Below, one piece after another: positions 50,940 through 60,462 of a DNA stretch of 64,000 nucleotides. Positions within the stretch are counted from its first letter, which is position 1; each line of letters opens with the position of its first letter. The notes under the pieces were generated by a model. The model was not told where the DNA came from. It saw only the letters and a program-made list of their open reading frames with translations, and did no database searches. The stretch comes from Planctomycetota bacterium (GTDB lineage: Bacteria; Planctomycetota; MHYJ01; WSZJ01), in contig WSZJ01000037.1 of the NCBI GenBank assembly GCA_009773755.1, positions 21,566-85,565 of the forward strand. The letters are read 5' to 3'. The translations under genes and the position numbers were made by a program.

Positions 50940-51305
50940 ATGCCCCCGCCGAATACCAACTACACGGATTTCCAGATTCAGGTCCTCCTGGAGCGGATCC
51001 TTCGTCGGCCGCTCTGGAAGGTGCGACGGGAAGGGCCCACTTACCTCGTGTACACCACCGCTCATGAGCAACCTGTGCGGGTCCCGCATTTCGAGCTGGC
51101 GGAGAGCATGGCGAACGGCAATGTCCGCGCCACTCCGGCCCTGCAGAAAACGCTGCTCGCTTTTCAGAACACCGGCATTCCCGATAAGGAAGGCAACGAC
51201 ATCACGGGCCGGTTCACTCCGCCGACGCAGAAACCCGCCGGCTTCTCGATTTTCCGGCTTTTCGGCGGCAAGGGGAACGGAAACGGTTCCACTCCACCCG
51301 AATAG
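50940..51305 (+). CDS. Protein of unknown function (121 residues)
   Basis: The protein starts at ATG 50940 (MPPPNTNYTDFQIQVLLERI) and has a strand-helix segment and a C-terminal Gly/Asn-rich tail (GGKGNGNGSTPPE). TTG at 50910 would add ten residues. Not recognised. Confidence 0.5.
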   Translation: MPPPNTNYTDFQIQVLLERILRRPLWKVRREGPTYLVYTTAHEQPVRVPHFELAESMANGNVRATPALQKTLLAFQNTGIPDKEGNDITGRFTPPTQKPAGFSIFRLFGGKGNGNGSTPPE

Positions 51306-51364
51306 GAACCGCGCCGAGGCTTTGCGTTGCCCCCTTCCGCCCTTGACGATAGGCTTCCCAACCC

Positions 51365-52423
51365 ATGAAACCCCGGAAATCTCCTAAACCCGCCCGTGCG
51401 CGGAAGCCCGCGGGTAGCCGGGACCTCTCGTCGCTGCTGCTCGACATCAGCAAGCGCTGGCTTTCCTCGCTGGACCCCGCGGTCCTGCTCCCCGAAATCG
51501 TCGACCTCACGCGCACCTTTTTCGGCGTGTCGGATACGACGCTGCTCATGCTCGACCACGAAGGCCGGGAGTTCGTCCAGCATCTCGCCAGCGGGCCTCA
51601 CTACGGCAAGCTGGACCGGAAGTTCTTCCAGCGAATCCGCACCGAGGGCGTCACCGGGTGGGTCGCTTCCCATCGCAAGCCACTCATCGTCAACGACACC
51701 GCCAAGGACAAACGGTACGTCGGTAACACTTCGACGCACAAATCGGAGCTCGCGGTCCCCGTCATGGCGGAAGGACGGCTGCTGGGCGTGCTGAACCTGG
51801 AATCGGCCCTGAAAAACGCGTTCAACAAGGAGCACGTGGCACTCCTTGAAATGATGGCGGCACAGTGCGCCATCGCGCTCCGGAACGCGGAGGTCTACGA
51901 AATCGAACGGCGCAGGGCCCAGCAGTGCGAAGCGCTCTATCACATTTCGAGGATCGGAGGCGGGGTTCTGCCGCCGATGACGGTGGTGCAGCGCGCGGTG
52001 GAAGTGATCAACGGGCTCCTTGAGTGCTTCTACGTCGGGCTCTTCCATGGCGACTACGACCGCGAGGAACTGGTCCTTGTCGCGCAGCGGTGCAAGGGAG
52101 AGATCGACGTGGTTCCCGGGGCGACTCAAAAATTCACGGTGGGCCTGATCGGCTACGCGTTCAGGCTCGGAGAAACGGTGCACGTCCGCGACGTCTCCAA
52201 GAACGAAACGTATGTGGCGCGCATCCCGGGCGTTCAGTCGGAAATCTGCGTGCCCCTCCGGATCGGAGACCGGTGCCTCGGAATTCTCGATGCGCAGTCG
52301 CAGAAAGTCGACGGCTTCGCGCCCGATGAAGTCATGTTCCTTGAAACCGTGGCGCGTTTCCTCGCGCCCGTCAGCGCACACCTGGAAGTGGGGTCAACCC
52401 GGGCCTGGTCGCCGATGCCCTAA
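51365..52423 (+). CDS. Tandem GAF-domain protein
   Basis: The 352-residue protein has two GAF domains. The first spans about 30-180, with VTGWVASHRKPLIVNDTAKDKRY and ELAVPVMAEGRLLGVLNLES; the second about 195-340 with SEICVPLRIGDRCLGILDAQS. No output domain follows, so it is a sensor or partner for a kinase or cyclase elsewhere. Confidence 0.88.
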   Translation: MKPRKSPKPARARKPAGSRDLSSLLLDISKRWLSSLDPAVLLPEIVDLTRTFFGVSDTTLLMLDHEGREFVQHLASGPHYGKLDRKFFQRIRTEGVTGWVASHRKPLIVNDTAKDKRYVGNTSTHKSELAVPVMAEGRLLGVLNLESALKNAFNKEHVALLEMMAAQCAIALRNAEVYEIERRRAQQCEALYHISRIGGGVLPPMTVVQRAVEVINGLLECFYVGLFHGDYDREELVLVAQRCKGEIDVVPGATQKFTVGLIGYAFRLGETVHVRDVSKNETYVARIPGVQSEICVPLRIGDRCLGILDAQSQKVDGFAPDEVMFLETVARFLAPVSAHLEVGSTRAWSPMP

Positions 52424-52430
52424 GGGCAGT

Positions 52431-52470
52431 GAGTAGTGGGTGGTCGGTAGTGGGTAGTGCGGTATTGACC
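52431..52470. repeat. Single arm of GTAGTGG-word repeats
   Basis: Between the GAF gene and the convergent hydrolase gene are about five imperfect AGTGGGT/AGTGAGT words. No complementary arm. The word resembles that at 59542-59631. Confidence 0.55.
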
Positions 52471-52500
52471 GAAGACCGGCTTCGATCTGCGGCGCCTGAT

Positions 52501-53409
52501 TCAGGCCAGAAACGATTCGACGGCTTCGCGGAAGAGTTGCGGCTGCTCGATCCAGGGCATGTGCTTGGAACCGGCGATCGCGGCCACCTTGAAGCGCGGG
52601 CCCATCCGGCCGGCCGCGGCGCGCAGTTTCTCGACGGACGCGAACGGGTCCTGATCGCCCGCCATCAGCAGCACCGGGCAGAGAGTCCGCTTCAGTTCAG
52701 TCTCTCCCGGCCCGGCGCCGCCGGATTCAGCATATTGCCGCGCGAAGTCCAGCGCTCCGGGGGATTCCAGCCACTCCACACACCGGTCGTAGTGACGGCG
52801 CGCCTCCTTCTCCGGAGGCTTCAGGAAGAACAACCCGTCCCGCAGCCGGCGCTGCTCGTCGAGCGTCCTCGCGGGCCCCGTTGAAGGTGCCCGGAGCACC
52901 CGCGCCCGCGCTTCCTCCGGTGCCTCGCCCCACGCGGTGCCGACCGTGATCAGACGCCGCACGCGCCCAGGAAAGGCGTACGCGAACGCGGCCGCGACAT
53001 ATCCCCCGTGCGAGTGCCCGAGCACCTCGACCGCCTCCAGACCCAGTGTCGTCAGCACCGCAGCCACGTCGTGCACGTCCCGGTCAAGCCCCACCGGTTG
53101 CCGCGTCCGGCTCATGCACCTGCCGCGCAGATCCACATAGATCAACCGCCGCTTCGAAGCCAGCACCGACATCCCCGGATGAAATGCGCGGTGATCGAAG
53201 TCAGGGCCGCCGTGCAGGAGGAGAAGCGGCGGCCCGGTCCCCTCCGTCTCGACCCAGAGGTTGACTTCGCCCGCGCCCTTGAAACCCCGCTCGGTGACCG
53301 GCGCGTAATCGCACGCGAAGAAAAACCTGCCGCCGTCGTGAAAGCCCTTACCCGGCGACGTCGGGGGTCGCGAGTCGTGTTTGCCGGGCGTTGAACTCTG
53401 GTGAGACAT
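52501..53409 (-). CDS. Alpha/beta-hydrolase, proline iminopeptidase-like
   Basis: The 302-residue hydrolase has the nucleophile elbow GHSHGG, an oxyanion HGGPDFDHR segment, and likely catalytic Asp in DQDPFASV and His in GSKHMPW. It resembles proline iminopeptidase/peptidase S33 proteins. ATG at 53409 with AAGG upstream is used. Confidence 0.87.
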   Translation of the reverse strand: MSHQSSTPGKHDSRPPTSPGKGFHDGGRFFFACDYAPVTERGFKGAGEVNLWVETEGTGPPLLLLHGGPDFDHRAFHPGMSVLASKRRLIYVDLRGRCMSRTRQPVGLDRDVHDVAAVLTTLGLEAVEVLGHSHGGYVAAAFAYAFPGRVRRLITVGTAWGEAPEEARARVLRAPSTGPARTLDEQRRLRDGLFFLKPPEKEARRHYDRCVEWLESPGALDFARQYAESGGAGPGETELKRTLCPVLLMAGDQDPFASVEKLRAAAGRMGPRFKVAAIAGSKHMPWIEQPQLFREAVESFLA

Positions 53410-53475
53410 GAAACCTTCAGGACCCTTTGAATCGCTGCGCCGGCAGGCGGTCGCCGGCGCGCTTCCTTCCGCAGA

Positions 53476-53551
53476 GGTGGGTAACGGGATTTGAACCCGC
53501 AACGTTCAGAGCCACAATCTGATGCTCTAGCCAAGTTGAGCTATACCCACC
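53476..53551 (-). tRNA. tRNA-His (anticodon GUG)
   Basis: The gene has a 7-bp acceptor stem GTGGGTA/TACCCAC, anticodon loop TTGTGGC (anticodon GTG), T-stem GCGGG/CCCGT and discriminator C73. The extra G-1 opposite C73, the histidine identity element, is encoded at 53551. CCA is not encoded. Confidence 0.95.
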
Positions 53552-53696
53552 GTGATTCGTCGGGATTTTATCCCGCTGGGAGGGAAGGGGCAAGAACTGG
53601 GCATTGATTCGATTGTGGTGGAGGCCCGGGGCATGCCCCGGGCGCACTTCCGCTATGAGGGTCAGACCAAAGTGATGAATCAACTCCTCTCAACCG

Positions 53697-54731
53697 CTAG
53701 AGCTTTTTCCCCTTTGCCGCCGGGTCGGTATCCGCGGGGAAAATCTCGCTGTCGGTCCGCCGGGGAGTCGCCTTGAAGATCTCCGGGAACATGCGCTGCA
53801 TGTATTTTTCGAGCGTCACGTTCGTGGGGCCGAAGCGGTTGTGATACATGTAATACTCGAGGTCGTACGCCATACGGCTCGCGTCCTGATAGCGGTTGTT
53901 CATGTCGCGCTGAAGGGCCTTGTTCAGGATGCGCTCGACTTCCTCCGGGATTTCCGGGTTCACGCGCCGCGCCGGGAGAATTTCCTTGTAGACGACGTTC
54001 TCCAGGATGATCCCGGTGTTCTCGCTTCCGAACAGCGTCTGGCCCGTGAGGAGTTCCCACGCGACGATCCCGAGGGAGAAGAGGTCGCTGCGGCCGTCGG
54101 TCTGCATGTACTGGGCCTGCTCGGGGGACATGTACTGCGCCTTTCCCATGAGGACCTCGCCTTCCTGGTTCTTCATGAGATTCCGGGCCTTGGCGATGCC
54201 GAAGTCGGTGAGTTTCACGAAGCCTTCGGTGGAGATCATGATGTTCTTGGGAGAGATGTCGCGGTGGACGACGTTGAGGAGGTTTCCCGCCCTGTCGGTC
54301 TTGCGGTGCGCGTATTCGAGGCCCCGGCAGACGCGCGAGATGATGTAGGTCCCGATGTCGATCGGGAGCTTCATGCGCCGCTCGTAATGGCGGTTCATGA
54401 ACTCCTGGAGATTCACGCCCTCGACGTACTCCATCGCCATGTAGTAGATCGAGCCGACCTTTCCCATCTGGTAGATCTGAACGATGTACTGGTGCACGAG
54501 GTCCGCCACCAGCTTGGCCTCGCCGATGAACATCTCGACGAACTCGGGGTCGTTCGAGAGCGACTCCTGGATCGTCTTGATCGCGACGGTTTTCTCGAAT
54601 CCCTCGCCGCCCGCCAGGACGCCCTCGTAGACCGATCCCATTCCCCCCTCCGCGATCTTGCGGACGAGCTTGAAGCGGACCTTGTCGCTGATTTCCTTGA
54701 GATCGTTGGAAACGGGCTTCTTGCCGAACAT
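53697..54731 (-). CDS. Serine/threonine protein kinase (cytoplasmic, Pkn-type)
   Basis: The 344-residue kinase contains the Gly loop AEGGMGSVYEG, catalytic lysine in TVAIKTIQE, HRDISPKNIMI, DFGIAK and APE-like SPEQ. It lacks a transmembrane segment or extracellular domain; residues after about 300 form an alpha-helical tail. ATG 54731 (MFGKKPVSND) is used. It could phosphorylate ligands of the FHA domain in the HD-GYP protein. Confidence 0.92.
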   Translation of the reverse strand: MFGKKPVSNDLKEISDKVRFKLVRKIAEGGMGSVYEGVLAGGEGFEKTVAIKTIQESLSNDPEFVEMFIGEAKLVADLVHQYIVQIYQMGKVGSIYYMAMEYVEGVNLQEFMNRHYERRMKLPIDIGTYIISRVCRGLEYAHRKTDRAGNLLNVVHRDISPKNIMISTEGFVKLTDFGIAKARNLMKNQEGEVLMGKAQYMSPEQAQYMQTDGRSDLFSLGIVAWELLTGQTLFGSENTGIILENVVYKEILPARRVNPEIPEEVERILNKALQRDMNNRYQDASRMAYDLEYYMYHNRFGPTNVTLEKYMQRMFPEIFKATPRRTDSEIFPADTDPAAKGKKL

Positions 54732-54899
54732 CTGAGGTGGCTCCCACGCTGGCGCGCACGCCGGAAGGGCTGTCGGGCGCACATGCTAACGGCGGGGCGG
54801 GCGCGGTGCAACTGGCGAGAACGCGAAGCCAGTTCTCGCTTGCCGCGAGGGCTCTCGCCGGGGAAAATTCCCGGGTCACCCTTCCGGAGCCACCGAACC
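54732..54899. other. Divergent gap of 168 bp
   Basis: No gene. A short dyad with GCGAGAAC/GTTCTCGC arms lies near 54816-54838. Confidence 0.5.
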
Positions 54900-55718
54900 A
54901 TGCGCCAGGTCGCCCTCGCCGCTTCCCTCCTCATCTTCGCCACCTGCCGCGCGTTCGCCGGGGATTGCGACGGCTGCATGGCGGAAAAAATGTGCATCCG
55001 GCACCAGAAGGAGCAGGACGATGAGCTGAAGGCGTTCGTCAAGTTCCGGAAGCACAAGGACCCGATGAAGCGGAAAGAGGCGCTGGACAAGATCGGGAAG
55101 CTGAACAACGAGCACATGAACCACCGGAGCAAGGAGATGGCAGCCGCGATTGCGGACATGCTGGACGACACTGACGCGGGGATCAGGATGGCCGCGCTCA
55201 ATTACATGAAGTCGAACCAGGAGGTCAAGACGGCCAAGGCGGAGTTGGGGAAAATGCTGGACAGGCTGGTTCCGAAGGTGTCGAAGCGGAAACCCGAAGG
55301 CGAATCGGTGGCGGCCGGAAATGCAGGGCTCGAGTGGGAAAATGCGCTGGTGCTCGTCAAGGAGTGCCTGTCGGCGATGTCGGAAATGGGTGGAGCCGAC
55401 GTCGTGGATTACTTCATCAGGGCGATCAAGAGCGAAAATCTGGTTCTTGCCGTGGACGCAATCTCGAAATCCGTGACCGTTCGGAGCAAGAAACTGGTCG
55501 AACTCTACCTGTCTCAATTCGAGAAAATGGCCGGCGGGAAGACTGCGGAAGAGAAAGCCGTGTGCGCCGACCTTGCCAGGGCGTTCTCCACCCACACTCT
55601 GTTTGAAGAACAGCTGGGAGAGAATCGATCCGCCTGGCTGAAGAACGCGCGGGACTGGTGGCAGGAGAAAGAAGATACGTACGATCCGCCGCCGGAGCCT
55701 CCGAAGGACGGCGAATGA
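54900..55718 (+). CDS. Secreted HEAT-like protein
   Basis: The 272-residue product has a signal peptide (MRQVALAASLLIFATCRAFA), a CDGCMAEKMC cysteine motif and HEAT-like helices. It ends in a Pro-rich tail. Not recognised further; resembles other helical-repeat secreted proteins of this genome. Confidence 0.72.
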   Translation: MRQVALAASLLIFATCRAFAGDCDGCMAEKMCIRHQKEQDDELKAFVKFRKHKDPMKRKEALDKIGKLNNEHMNHRSKEMAAAIADMLDDTDAGIRMAALNYMKSNQEVKTAKAELGKMLDRLVPKVSKRKPEGESVAAGNAGLEWENALVLVKECLSAMSEMGGADVVDYFIRAIKSENLVLAVDAISKSVTVRSKKLVELYLSQFEKMAGGKTAEEKAVCADLARAFSTHTLFEEQLGENRSAWLKNARDWWQEKEDTYDPPPEPPKDGE

Positions 55719-55862
55719 GAACGCGGGTGGGGATCGCCTGAAGGCGCGCGACGTCGGACGTTCTTGAGCGCGTGCGGTGGACACTTCGCCTCTTCACGCA
55801 TAGACTTCCCCCCTCATTTTCGGCCGCAGCCCTTCTCGTACGAGTCCTTCCCGCGAGGCACC
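55719..55862. other. 144-bp gap upstream of the GlyA-GcvT gene
   Basis: No gene seen. GAGG just before 55863 is the ribosome binding site of the next gene. Confidence 0.5.
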
Positions 55863-58800
55863 ATGAAAGCCGTCAAGTCCCCGCCCGCCCCGCCGCGCAC
55901 ACCCGTCGCCGATTTCCTCTTCAGGGAACCACTCGACGAGCTGGATCCGGACACGGGGCTGCTTTCGCGCTGGGAAGAAGACCGGCAGGGCGAAGGAATC
56001 ACGCTCATCGCCAGCGAGTCGGTCGCGCCGCGCGCGGTCCGGGAGGCCATGGCGTCCGCGTTCGCCAATATTTACGCCGAGGGCTACCCTTCCAACCGGC
56101 TCGCCCGCCGGGAGTCGGATCGAGTCGAGGACTTCGAGCGCTTCGCCGCCTATCACCGGCGCTATGGCGACCGTCGTTTCTACAAAGGGACAGAGTTTGC
56201 GGACATGGTGGAGGTGCTGGCGCAGCGTCGCGCGGCTGAAGTCTTCGCGACGGCAGAGTTCCCGACGGAGAGGCTGTACGTGAATGTGCAGCCGCTTTCG
56301 GGGGCGGCCGCGAACAACGCCGTGTATGAGGCATTTCTGAAGCCGGGGGACGCGGTTGTGGGTCTGAACCTCGCGCACGGCGGGCACCTGACGCACGGGA
56401 GCCCGGCGAACCGGAGCGGAAAGCGGTACGCGGTGACGCCCTACCACCTGGACACGGAGACGGGGCTGCTGAATTACGACGAGATCGCGCGAGTGTGCGC
56501 GGAGGCGAAGCCGAAGCTGCTGATCGGCGGCGGTTCGGCCTATCCGTACGACATCGACTGGGCGCGGCTGCGGACGATCGCCGATTCGTGCGGGGCGATC
56601 CTGCTCGCGGACGTGAGCCACCCTGCGGGGCTGATCGCGGCCGGGCAACTGTCGAACCCGGTCGGCGTGGCGGACGTGGTGTCGATGACGACCCACAAGA
56701 CGCTGTGCGGGCCGCGCGGGGCGATCCTGATCTCGACGGATTCAGGGTTCGCACGCGCCCTCGACGGCGCCGTCTTCCCGGGCGAGCAGGGCGGGCCTCA
56801 CTTGCACCAGATTGCGGCGAAAGCAGTGTGCTTCGGGATCGCGAAGACGCCGAAGTTCCGCGCACTGATGAAGCAGATTGTTGCGAACACGAAGGCGCTG
56901 ATCCGGGCTCTCGTGAAAGAAGGCATCCCGCTGGCGGGCGGCGTCGCCCTCCCCGAACGCCTGAACGCGCAGAGCGAGAACGACCCGAAGGCAAAGAAGA
57001 AGGAGCACAACTACGCGCACCTCTTCACGGTCGACCTGAAGGGGCTCGAGACGAAGACGGCGGTGCCCCTCTCGGGCGACGTCGCGGCGAACATCCTGGA
57101 CCTCTGCGGGATCACGCTCAACAAGAACACGCTTCCCGGCGACGCCGTCGCGGCGCGGCCCAGCGGCTTGCGGATCGGGACGTGCTTCGTGACGCAGCGC
57201 GGGCTGACCGAGAGCCACATGTCGACGCTGGCCGGGCTGATCGCGAGGACGCTGAAAGAGTGCGAGCCTTACGAGGTCGACGGCGGCGCGGGCGCGGCGG
57301 GGCGGGCCAAGATCGCGCCTGAGGCGATGCAGTCGATCCGCGAAGGCGTGCGAAAGCTCGCCGCGGAGGGGCGCTGGGACGCGGCCGAAGTCGGCACGAC
57401 GCGCATCCTCGCGGACCGTCACGAGACGCCGCTGACCTCGGCGCACCGCGAGGCGAAAGCGTCGATCGAAGAAAAAGACGGCTGGCTGACGCCCGTCCAC
57501 TTCGGCGAACCGACGGCCGAGCGGGCGGCGGTCGACAAGGGAGCCGCGCTTTTCGACTGGAGCGACCGGCCCCTGTTCGCCGTCCGCGGAGAACGCGCGC
57601 GGCCGTTCATCGCCGAGGTTTTCGCGAGCAGGACGCGCTTCGCCCCGGGAGAGTGCGGCCCGGCCGTCCTTCTGTCGCCGTCGGGCGAAACCACCGACGA
57701 ACCCGTCATTCTCAGGCTCCCGGAACACGCTGGCGGCTCCGACGAGTACTGGCTCTTCGACGCCGACAGCCGGACGCGCGGGTGGCTGGAAGCGCTCTCC
57801 GACGGGTTCGTGCGGTTTGACCCCAATGACCTTCACTCGAAAATCGACGGTCCCGTCGCCGTCGACGACCTGCGCTCGGCGCGCCGCCCCGAACGCCGCC
57901 AGTTCGCGCTCGGGCTCGCGGGCCCCAGGGCTGCGACCGTACTCAAAGCCGTCTGCGCGCCCTTCGGAGCGCTTCAGCCCGGCAAGTGGGCGCAGGGCGC
58001 GATCGACGGTGCGCAGGCCCTCTGCGCGCGGCCCGGCGCAAGCGAGTGGTACGTGCTGTTCTTCCGGCCGGACGAAGCGCTTCGGGCGTGGACGAAGCTG
58101 AAGGCTGCAGGCGCGGTCCCGGCGGGCGTGAGGGCGCGGGAGGCGGCGAAGCGCGACGAGGCGAAGCCGGACCTGACGAAGCCGTACTTCCTCGGCTGTC
58201 GAAAGGTTGCGGCGCAGGCTGCGAAGAAGGAAAAGTTCGTCTGGAAGGAATACGAAGGGCCGCTCAAGAAATCCTGCCTCTGGGCGCAGCATCTCGAGAA
58301 GGACGCGAAAGGCGCGAAGGGGCGGATGGTGCCGTTTGCGGGGTGGGAGATGCCGGTGCTGTACACGACCATCGGCGACGAGCATGACGCGGTGCGTCAA
58401 CGCGCGGGGATCTTCGACATCACGCACATGGGCACCATGGAAGTCTCGGGCCCCAACGCCCAGCGTTTCATCGACCTCGTGACGACCAATTTCGCGCCGA
58501 AACTGCGCGATGGCCAGACGCAATACTCCTACGTTCTCGACCCGGACGGCCGCGTCCTCGACGACATCCTCATCTATCGCCGCGCCTGGGACCGCTTCCT
58601 CCTCGTCGTGAATGCCTCGAACGCGGACAAGCTCTGGGCGTGGTTTACCGGCGTCGCCGCGCGCCGCTACGTCCTCGACAACAGCAGGCCGGCGCTCGAG
58701 ATCGAGGGGGACGTCACGTTGCGGAACCTCAAGGACGAATCCAGCGGCGAAGAACAGCTCGTCGACATCGCCGTCCAGGGGCCGAAATCCCTCGCGATCA

Positions 58801-59543
58801 TGCAGCGCGCTTCAGATGACAAGGCCGGCAAGATCGCGCTTCGCGACTGCAAGAAATCCGATTTCATCGAGACCACGCTCTGCGGGAAAGTTCCGGCGCT
58901 GGTTTCGCGCACCGGTTATACCGGCGAGACGACCGGGTTCGAGATCTATGTCCACCCGGACCACGCGCCGAAGGTCTGGAAAGGCCTTCTCGCCGCGGGC
59001 GAGAAGTACGGCCTGCAGCGCGCCGGCCTTGGCGCCCGGGACTCCACGCGCACCGAAGTCGGATTCCCGCTTTACGGCCACGAACTGGCCGGCGACCGCG
59101 AGATCATTCCGAGCGAAGCGGGCTACGGCGCGTTCGTGAAGCGCCACAAGCCGTTCTTCGTCGGGCGCGACGCGCTGATAGCGCGCGAAGAGGCCTCGAA
59201 GGTCGCGGTCGTGCGCTTCAAGGTGAACAGCGACAAGGCGAGAGCCATTCGCCCGCACTACCCTGTCGCGAATTCCAAGGGCCAGAAAATCGGCGAAGTC
59301 ACGAGCTGCACGCTGGTCGGCAAAGCCCAGCTCGGCATGGCCCTTATCGACAAGAGGTTCGCGAAAGACGGCGGCCAGCTCGCGATCATCCCCGTCGCGC
59401 GCGAGGAAGAGGACCACGGCAAGAAGGCGAAATCGAAGGAAAAGCCGGCGAAGGAAGCCGTCGAGAGCTGGGTGCTTCCCGAGTATGCGACCATTCTCGA
59501 GAGGTTTGTCCAGGCGCGCGGTGAAACCGAGGAAGAGGAGTAG
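55863..59543 (+). CDS. glyA-gcvT: Fusion of serine hydroxymethyltransferase and aminomethyltransferase (GlyA-GcvT)
   Basis: This 1226-residue protein joins two folate enzymes. Residues about 1-510 are serine hydroxymethyltransferase with the PLP lysine at 279 in MTTHKTLCGPRG. Residues about 805-1200 are GcvT (T-protein) with MVPFAGWEMPVLY, FDITHMGTMEVSG and RTGYTGETTGFEIYVHP. Between them (about 540-790) is a second, degenerate GcvT-like unit (LTPVHFGEPTAERAAVDKGAALFDWSDR). The enzyme may channel methylene-tetrahydrofolate between glycine cleavage and serine synthesis. ATG 55863 is the chosen start. A hairpin begins at its stop codon. Confidence 0.92.
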   Translation: MKAVKSPPAPPRTPVADFLFREPLDELDPDTGLLSRWEEDRQGEGITLIASESVAPRAVREAMASAFANIYAEGYPSNRLARRESDRVEDFERFAAYHRRYGDRRFYKGTEFADMVEVLAQRRAAEVFATAEFPTERLYVNVQPLSGAAANNAVYEAFLKPGDAVVGLNLAHGGHLTHGSPANRSGKRYAVTPYHLDTETGLLNYDEIARVCAEAKPKLLIGGGSAYPYDIDWARLRTIADSCGAILLADVSHPAGLIAAGQLSNPVGVADVVSMTTHKTLCGPRGAILISTDSGFARALDGAVFPGEQGGPHLHQIAAKAVCFGIAKTPKFRALMKQIVANTKALIRALVKEGIPLAGGVALPERLNAQSENDPKAKKKEHNYAHLFTVDLKGLETKTAVPLSGDVAANILDLCGITLNKNTLPGDAVAARPSGLRIGTCFVTQRGLTESHMSTLAGLIARTLKECEPYEVDGGAGAAGRAKIAPEAMQSIREGVRKLAAEGRWDAAEVGTTRILADRHETPLTSAHREAKASIEEKDGWLTPVHFGEPTAERAAVDKGAALFDWSDRPLFAVRGERARPFIAEVFASRTRFAPGECGPAVLLSPSGETTDEPVILRLPEHAGGSDEYWLFDADSRTRGWLEALSDGFVRFDPNDLHSKIDGPVAVDDLRSARRPERRQFALGLAGPRAATVLKAVCAPFGALQPGKWAQGAIDGAQALCARPGASEWYVLFFRPDEALRAWTKLKAAGAVPAGVRAREAAKRDEAKPDLTKPYFLGCRKVAAQAAKKEKFVWKEYEGPLKKSCLWAQHLEKDAKGAKGRMVPFAGWEMPVLYTTIGDEHDAVRQRAGIFDITHMGTMEVSGPNAQRFIDLVTTNFAPKLRDGQTQYSYVLDPDGRVLDDILIYRRAWDRFLLVVNASNADKLWAWFTGVAARRYVLDNSRPALEIEGDVTLRNLKDESSGEEQLVDIAVQGPKSLAIMQRASDDKAGKIALRDCKKSDFIETTLCGKVPALVSRTGYTGETTGFEIYVHPDHAPKVWKGLLAAGEKYGLQRAGLGARDSTRTEVGFPLYGHELAGDREIIPSEAGYGAFVKRHKPFFVGRDALIAREEASKVAVVRFKVNSDKARAIRPHYPVANSKGQKIGEVTSCTLVGKAQLGMALIDKRFAKDGGQLAIIPVAREEEDHGKKAKSKEKPAKEAVESWVLPEYATILERFVQARGETEEEE

Positions 59544-59631
59544 GTAGTGGGTAGGAGGTAGTGGGCAGGAAGAACCACCTCGAATCCGGGTTCTCTTCTT
59601 TCCTGCCCGCTACCAGCTACGACCTGCCTAC
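59542..59631. repeat. Word hairpin spanning stop codon to stop codon
   Basis: Left arm 59542-59574 consists of GTAGTGG/GTAGGAG/GCAGGA words and begins with the glyA-gcvT stop TAG. Right arm 59596-59631 is its imperfect reverse complement and ends in the stop codon of the convergent protease gene. Both stop codons are part of the word array. Confidence 0.85.
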
Positions 59632-60455
59632 TTCCTCAGCCTTTCAGGCACCTTCCCGATCACGACATCCGCCTCCCACAACTCTCCCTTGCGGATGAAC
59701 GTAATCACGATCTTCTGCCCGGGCGCGCTCCGGCTCAGAAAATCCTTGAGAGCGAACGGCTTTACGGACGGCGTGCCGGCGATGTCCACGATGATGTCGC
59801 CTTCCCTGATCCCCGCCTTCTCCGCAGGCGACAGCTCCGTGACCGAATTCACCAGCAGCCCCCCGTCGTACCCGTTCGACTTCACTTCCCGCGGGTCCGC
59901 TTCTTCCACCTGGACCCCGAACCAGCATCGCGCGCCTTTCGTTATCCCCGGAAGGCTGATTTCGGGGTCCGGGGGTACGAAATCGTTCTCGAGAAACGAG
60001 ATCGTCTGAATCTTGTAATCGATGGTCGTGACGAAGCGGCTGAGGAAGTTGAAGCCGAGCACGCCGTCTGCCTTGAGCTCCAGCAATCCCGCCGGCACCT
60101 CGATCTGCGGGACCGACATGATCGCAACTTTCAGGTTCTCGACGGTGAGGGCTCCGACCTGCACCTTCGCCACCGGAACAAAATGCGTCCCTTCGACGAA
60201 CAGCTCTCCCGACCCCGCTTTCTTGACCAGCCCCTTCTCTTTCGCCGGCCCGGGAAGGACAACGGTCGTGGAGGCCCCCGTGTCCACCACCATGCGGAAC
60301 GGCCCCTTGCCGTCGAGAAGGACATCGACCCACATCAGGTTCGCTTCGAGTTCAAAGCGGACGATCGAAGGCTTGGGCTGTTCCGCGGGAGCGAGAAGCG
60401 AAGCGGCGAGGGCGATGGCGGCCGCGGCTGAAGCGGCGAGGGGGAAGCGGCGCAT
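59628..60455 (-). CDS. Retropepsin-like aspartyl protease with PDZ domain
   Basis: The 275-residue product has a signal peptide, an aspartyl-protease fold with VVDTGASTTVVLPG, and a PDZ-like domain near the C-terminus (GLLVNSVTELSPAEKAGIREGDIIVDI). It is probably a secreted or periplasmic homodimeric protease of the retropepsin-like group. ATG 60455 is used. Confidence 0.87.
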   Translation of the reverse strand: MRRFPLAASAAAAIALAASLLAPAEQPKPSIVRFELEANLMWVDVLLDGKGPFRMVVDTGASTTVVLPGPAKEKGLVKKAGSGELFVEGTHFVPVAKVQVGALTVENLKVAIMSVPQIEVPAGLLELKADGVLGFNFLSRFVTTIDYKIQTISFLENDFVPPDPEISLPGITKGARCWFGVQVEEADPREVKSNGYDGGLLVNSVTELSPAEKAGIREGDIIVDIAGTPSVKPFALKDFLSRSAPGQKIVITFIRKGELWEADVVIGKVPERLRK

Positions 60456-60462
60456 GGGCGGG

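Noticed and set aside
55863..59543. Two separate genes glyA and gcvT
   Set aside because: The frame is continuous with no stop or start signals between domains, and the middle unit is also in frame.
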